From positions 1-17,758 of the forward strand of contig JBBDYG010000093.1 in NCBI GenBank assembly GCA_040901765.1: a stretch of 17,758 bases of DNA, read 5' to 3'. Source of the DNA: JBBDYG01 sp040901765 (GTDB taxonomy: Bacteria; Planctomycetota; Planctomycetia; Pirellulales; Lacipirellulaceae). A program made the position numbers and the translations under genes. Positions 15,349 through 17,758 of this stretch are shown here, piece after piece (within the stretch, counting starts at the first letter, position 1; each line of letters begins with the position of its first letter). The notes under the pieces were generated by a model, which worked only from the letters and a program-made list of their open reading frames with translations, was not told the origin of the DNA and did not search any database.

Positions 15349-16512
15349 ATGCGTCGTTCATCCAAGAATCATTCGGCCCTCCGCGAGCGCCGCGGAACGA
15401 TCACGGTGCTTTCCGCCTTTATGTCCATTGTCGTTCTGGGAATGGTCGCCTTTTGCGTGGACATCGGCTATGTCCTGTCGGCGAAGGAAGAAATGCAACG
15501 GACTGCCGATGCTGCGGCGCTGGCGGCGGCCTGGGAATACGCTCAGCAGTTGACTGACCCACTCAACACCCCGACCGACGCGGCCTGTTCTGCTCGCGCC
15601 GAGGCACAAGCCTGCGTCAATGCGAACCATGTGGCGGGCAAGGCAATTGCCGTCGATGCCAATGCGGGGAATCTTCCCGACGGCGATATCACGTTTGGCT
15701 ACATCAACGACGTCACCGTCGGTGGCGGCACGTTCAGCACCGCCGACCCCAATCTGTATAACGCGGTCCGCGTGCGCGTCAGCCGCAACGACCAGGCCAA
15801 CGGCCGCGTGCCGTTTTACTTCGCCCGGGTGTTCGGCCTCACCGGTCAAAACCTCGAAGCCGAAGCCACCGCCGCCATCGCGAGAAACATGCGCGGATAT
15901 CGGACCCCGGCCGACGGTAGCAATATCAAGCTGCTCCCTTATGCGCTCGATCTCGAAACTTGGAACGCCATGATGGCTGGCGCCGGACCCGACAATTACC
16001 GCTGGACCGGCACTACCATCGAATCGGACAGCGACAGTTTTCGGGAGATGAACTTGTTTCCGCAAGCGACCGGCTCGCCTGGCAACCGCGGCACGGTCGA
16101 TATCGGCAGCAGCAATAACAGCACCTCCGACATCGCCCGACAGATTTTGTACGGCGTTACCGCCGAGGATCTGGCCCACCACGGTGGCAAGCTCGAATTC
16201 GATGCGTGTGGCGAGCTGGAACTGAACGGCGACACGGGCATCAGCGCCGGCGTGAAGGATGAGCTGGCGGAGATTAAGGGTCAGCCCCGCGTCATCCCCA
16301 TCTTCTCCAAGGTGGAAGGCCCTGGCAACAATGCGCAATACACGATCGTGAAGTTTGTCGGAATCCGAATCATGGCCGTCAAGCTGACCGGCTCCCAGCA
16401 GTCGAAGCATTTGACGATCCAAGCAGCTCCCATTGATGTGAGAGGCGGCATCCCCTCGACCAACACCGGAACGAGCGAATACGTCTATTCGCCGGCGATC
16501 TTGTATCAATAA
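15349..16512 (+). CDS. TadG-like pilus-assembly/secreted protein
   Basis: A 387-aa protein with the Tad (TadE/G-like) N-terminus. The ATG at 15349 has GGAG 9 bases upstream; the frame extends to 15271 without other support. Residues about 11-45 show the typical pattern: basic residues, RRGTITVLSAF, a hydrophobic helix to VDIGYVLS, then KEEMQRTADAAALAAAW, matching the TadG-type region that follows the transmembrane helix. Unlike TadE-class pseudopilins it lacks Glu at position +5 after the Gly (RRG|TITVL), as is common in TadG. Residues about 60-387 are a large extracytoplasmic domain with segments such as NAVRVRVSRNDQANGRVPFY and a variable C-terminus. TadG proteins are associated with the Flp/Tad secretion apparatus; the Tad ATPase and secretin genes are not in the window. 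Confidence 0.85.
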   Translation: MRRSSKNHSALRERRGTITVLSAFMSIVVLGMVAFCVDIGYVLSAKEEMQRTADAAALAAAWEYAQQLTDPLNTPTDAACSARAEAQACVNANHVAGKAIAVDANAGNLPDGDITFGYINDVTVGGGTFSTADPNLYNAVRVRVSRNDQANGRVPFYFARVFGLTGQNLEAEATAAIARNMRGYRTPADGSNIKLLPYALDLETWNAMMAGAGPDNYRWTGTTIESDSDSFREMNLFPQATGSPGNRGTVDIGSSNNSTSDIARQILYGVTAEDLAHHGGKLEFDACGELELNGDTGISAGVKDELAEIKGQPRVIPIFSKVEGPGNNAQYTIVKFVGIRIMAVKLTGSQQSKHLTIQAAPIDVRGGIPSTNTGTSEYVYSPAILYQ

Positions 16513-16596
16513 GCAATCGGCGCCCGATGATGTCCACCGCACGGTCACCCGTTTAGCGATTGTATCGGGTAGCAGCTAGCGAAGGTCGAGAATTCG

Positions 16597-17058
16597 ATGC
16601 GCAATGGCCTTGCCAAAAGTTTTGACGCCACATCGCCGACCCCGAGGACGATCGGGTGCCGCGGGCGAGCGTGGCGTCGGGGTGCCGCCGTCGCGGAATT
16701 CGCCGTGGTGGCCCCGGTTTTTTTTATGATGATTATTGGCTTCATCGAATTCGGCCGAGCGCTCATGGTGCAGCAGGTGCTCGTGAATGCTTCCCGGGTC
16801 GGTGCCCGTGAGGCGATTATTGAAGACGCCACCACTTCGACGGTGACCGGTACGGTCCAAGACTACGCCGAAGGTGTTTCAGTGTCTGGAGTCTCTGTCA
16901 CCGTCACTCCCGATCCCGCCACCGCCGACACGAGCGATTTCATCACGGTGACCGTCTCGATCGGTTTCGACGACGTGAGTTGGATGCCGACCCCCTGGTT
17001 CATGGGAGGCAAGTCATTGTCGGCCTCGTCGACGATGCGCAAAGAAGGCTTCTATTGA
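16597..17058 (+). CDS. TadE-family pseudopilin
   Basis: A 153-aa TadE-like protein. After a 29-residue basic leader comes RRG|AAVAEFAVVAPVFF, with Gly29 at the likely prepilin-peptidase (TadV/CpaA-type) cleavage site and Glu34 at +5. The helix continues to IIGFIEFGRALMVQQVLVNA, the usual TadE core, and the C-terminal domain (VSVTVTPDPATADTSDFITV to SLSASSTMRKEGFY) has the length and end of intact family members. It lies 84 bases after the TadG-like stop, probably in the same transcript. Role: minor pseudopilin of a Flp/Tad pilus. The peptidase and motor are not in this window. Confidence 0.88.
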   Translation: MRNGLAKSFDATSPTPRTIGCRGRAWRRGAAVAEFAVVAPVFFMMIIGFIEFGRALMVQQVLVNASRVGAREAIIEDATTSTVTGTVQDYAEGVSVSGVSVTVTPDPATADTSDFITVTVSIGFDDVSWMPTPWFMGGKSLSASSTMRKEGFY

Positions 17059-17075
17059 ATGCCGCCGAGGCTTTC

Positions 17076-17119
17076 GGCTATCGGCCAGAAGCTGTCCCGC
17101 GTTTTTCTGGCCGACAGCC
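17076..17119. repeat. Inverted repeat after first tadE
   Basis: The arms 17076-17090 (ggctatcggccagaa) and 17105-17119 match at 14 of 15 positions with a 14-base loop; another ggccgaca unit follows at 17123. It sits 17 bases after the stop of the first tadE. It may slow or end transcription, but there is no T-run, and the gccgatagcc-like units look like a dispersed repeat. Confidence 0.7.
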
Positions 17120-17348
17120 GACGGCCGACAGTTCATAGACGAACCAGTCCGCAATAACTGCCGCTTCTTGAAAAATTATTGCCAGAAATGCGTGGACTCG
17201 CCGCCGCACTTCGATTTGTGAACTACAGTTTTAATTGGAAAGACTTCTATTGCGGCATGGTGTGCGAATTGTCCTAACCGCGTCGCCAGAGACTCTTCCC
17301 ACCTTTTCAGCCCACATCCCGCTCATTCGAGCCTCGTGGAACGTCGCC

Positions 17349-17720
17349 ATGTTCCGTAACCGCTTCCATTGCGGTCGCCAGCCTTGCGCCTTGCGCCGCG
17401 GCACCACGATCGTCGAGACCGCGTTCGTGCTGCCGGTGTTCCTGCTGCTCGTGCTGGCGCTGATCGAACTGGGCCATGCTCAAATGGTGCAGAACGTCCT
17501 TCGCAGCGCCTGCCGTTCCGGAGCTCGGCTTGGATCGACCGAAGGCCAGTCCACCGCGGATGTCGAAGCGCATGTGCGGCGCATCCTCGCCGGTGCAATG
17601 GACTCCGAGCAGGTGCATGTGTTTGTGAAGGACGCCAGCTCGATCGACGGCGGAGGTGGAGTTCCCGATTCAGGCGCGGCGCTCGAGGCAATGCCGGCGG
17701 CAAATCTAACAGCCCGTTGA
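17349..17720 (+). CDS. TadE-family pseudopilin, probably truncated at its C-terminus
   Basis: A 123-aa TadE-like protein from the ATG at 17349, preceded by a weak site (GTGGAACG). The frame is open back to 17235, but that part has no family features. The leader ends RRG|TTIVETAFVLPVFLLL with Gly18 at the predicted prepilin-peptidase site and Glu23 at +5; the core LALIELGHAQMVQNVLRSAC follows. The mature domain stops at AANLTAR, while the sibling protein upstream continues to a terminal SLSASSTMRKE segment. By comparison about 40 residues seem to be missing. The end coincides with 'taacagcccgttgaa', which resembles a dispersed planctomycete repeat, so an insertion probably provides the stop. 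It could instead be a naturally short variant. Confidence 0.78.
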   Translation: MFRNRFHCGRQPCALRRGTTIVETAFVLPVFLLLVLALIELGHAQMVQNVLRSACRSGARLGSTEGQSTADVEAHVRRILAGAMDSEQVHVFVKDASSIDGGGGVPDSGAALEAMPAANLTAR

Positions 17721-17758
17721 AATTCTCTCCAAGCCGCTTACCATATGTCCACGGGATT
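17707..17758. repeat. Possible dispersed repeat end interrupting tadE
   Basis: The sequence taacagcccgttgaaattct at 17708-17727 resembles a very common intergenic motif (cf. 'ttcaacgggctgtta' read on the other strand) that I recall from planctomycete genomes. Only its first part lies in the window, so no second arm can be shown. It contains the TGA stop of the second TadE. Confidence 0.35.

Noticed and set aside
15358..16548. Long minus-strand open frame of about 396 codons opposite the TadG-like gene
   Set aside because: It is antisense to a gene with clear Tad features and its translation is His/Arg/Gly-rich without family motifs, as expected for a high-GC shadow frame.

Overview
The window looks like chromosomal DNA of a planctomycete, most likely of the Pirellulales/Lacipirellulaceae type. 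The evidence is moderate-to-high GC, a PEP-CTERM protein that also carries a dockerin pair, a signal-peptide lipoprotein with VCBS/FG-GAP repeats and a CxxCH haem motif, a Cys-rich outer-membrane beta-barrel protein, TadE/TadG-like pseudopilins, and many palindromic dispersed repeats between genes. This placement is inference from gene content. No rRNA or tRNA was seen.

Layout. (1) 1-1008: a TauE/SafE-family membrane exporter on the + strand, whose upstream ATG lies in a repeat hairpin, so a TTG at 247 is the better start. (2) 1012-5512, all on the minus strand: in transcription order, an M20 (PepT-like) metallopeptidase, a stand-alone BFD-like [2Fe-2S] protein, a 76-aa conserved-looking small protein and a large secreted TPR protein. 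A perfect 30-bp inverted repeat separates the peptidase from the BFD-like gene. (3) 5513-8252, + strand: a class I glutamine amidotransferase (PabA/TrpG) and MoeA. The amidotransferase gene sits between two inverted copies of a ~205-bp element that has its own terminal inverted repeats. (4) 8253-12555: a nested palindrome, a structured leader, then a 748-aa PEP-CTERM/dockerin surface protein followed after 3 bases by a haem-motif VCBS lipoprotein. (5) 12707-14227: a Cys-rich outer-membrane barrel protein. (6) 14661-17720: a secreted protein of unknown function, a TadG-like protein and two TadE-like pseudopilins. The second TadE is short and ends in what looks like a dispersed repeat at the window edge.

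How the genes work together: the right half (about 8.6-17.7 kb) is dominated by exported products (exosortase-sorted, lipoprotein, outer-membrane and Tad-type), consistent with a cell-envelope region. The left half holds unrelated housekeeping genes (folate or tryptophan, molybdenum cofactor, peptide turnover, iron-sulfur). No operon-sized novel defence or biosynthetic system is visible. The strongest unusual signal is the density and variety of palindromic repeats and the way they sit on gene ends: they appear to supply stop codons for the peptidase and the BFD-like gene, probably truncate the last tadE, create a false start for the exporter, and flank pabA as an inverted pair.
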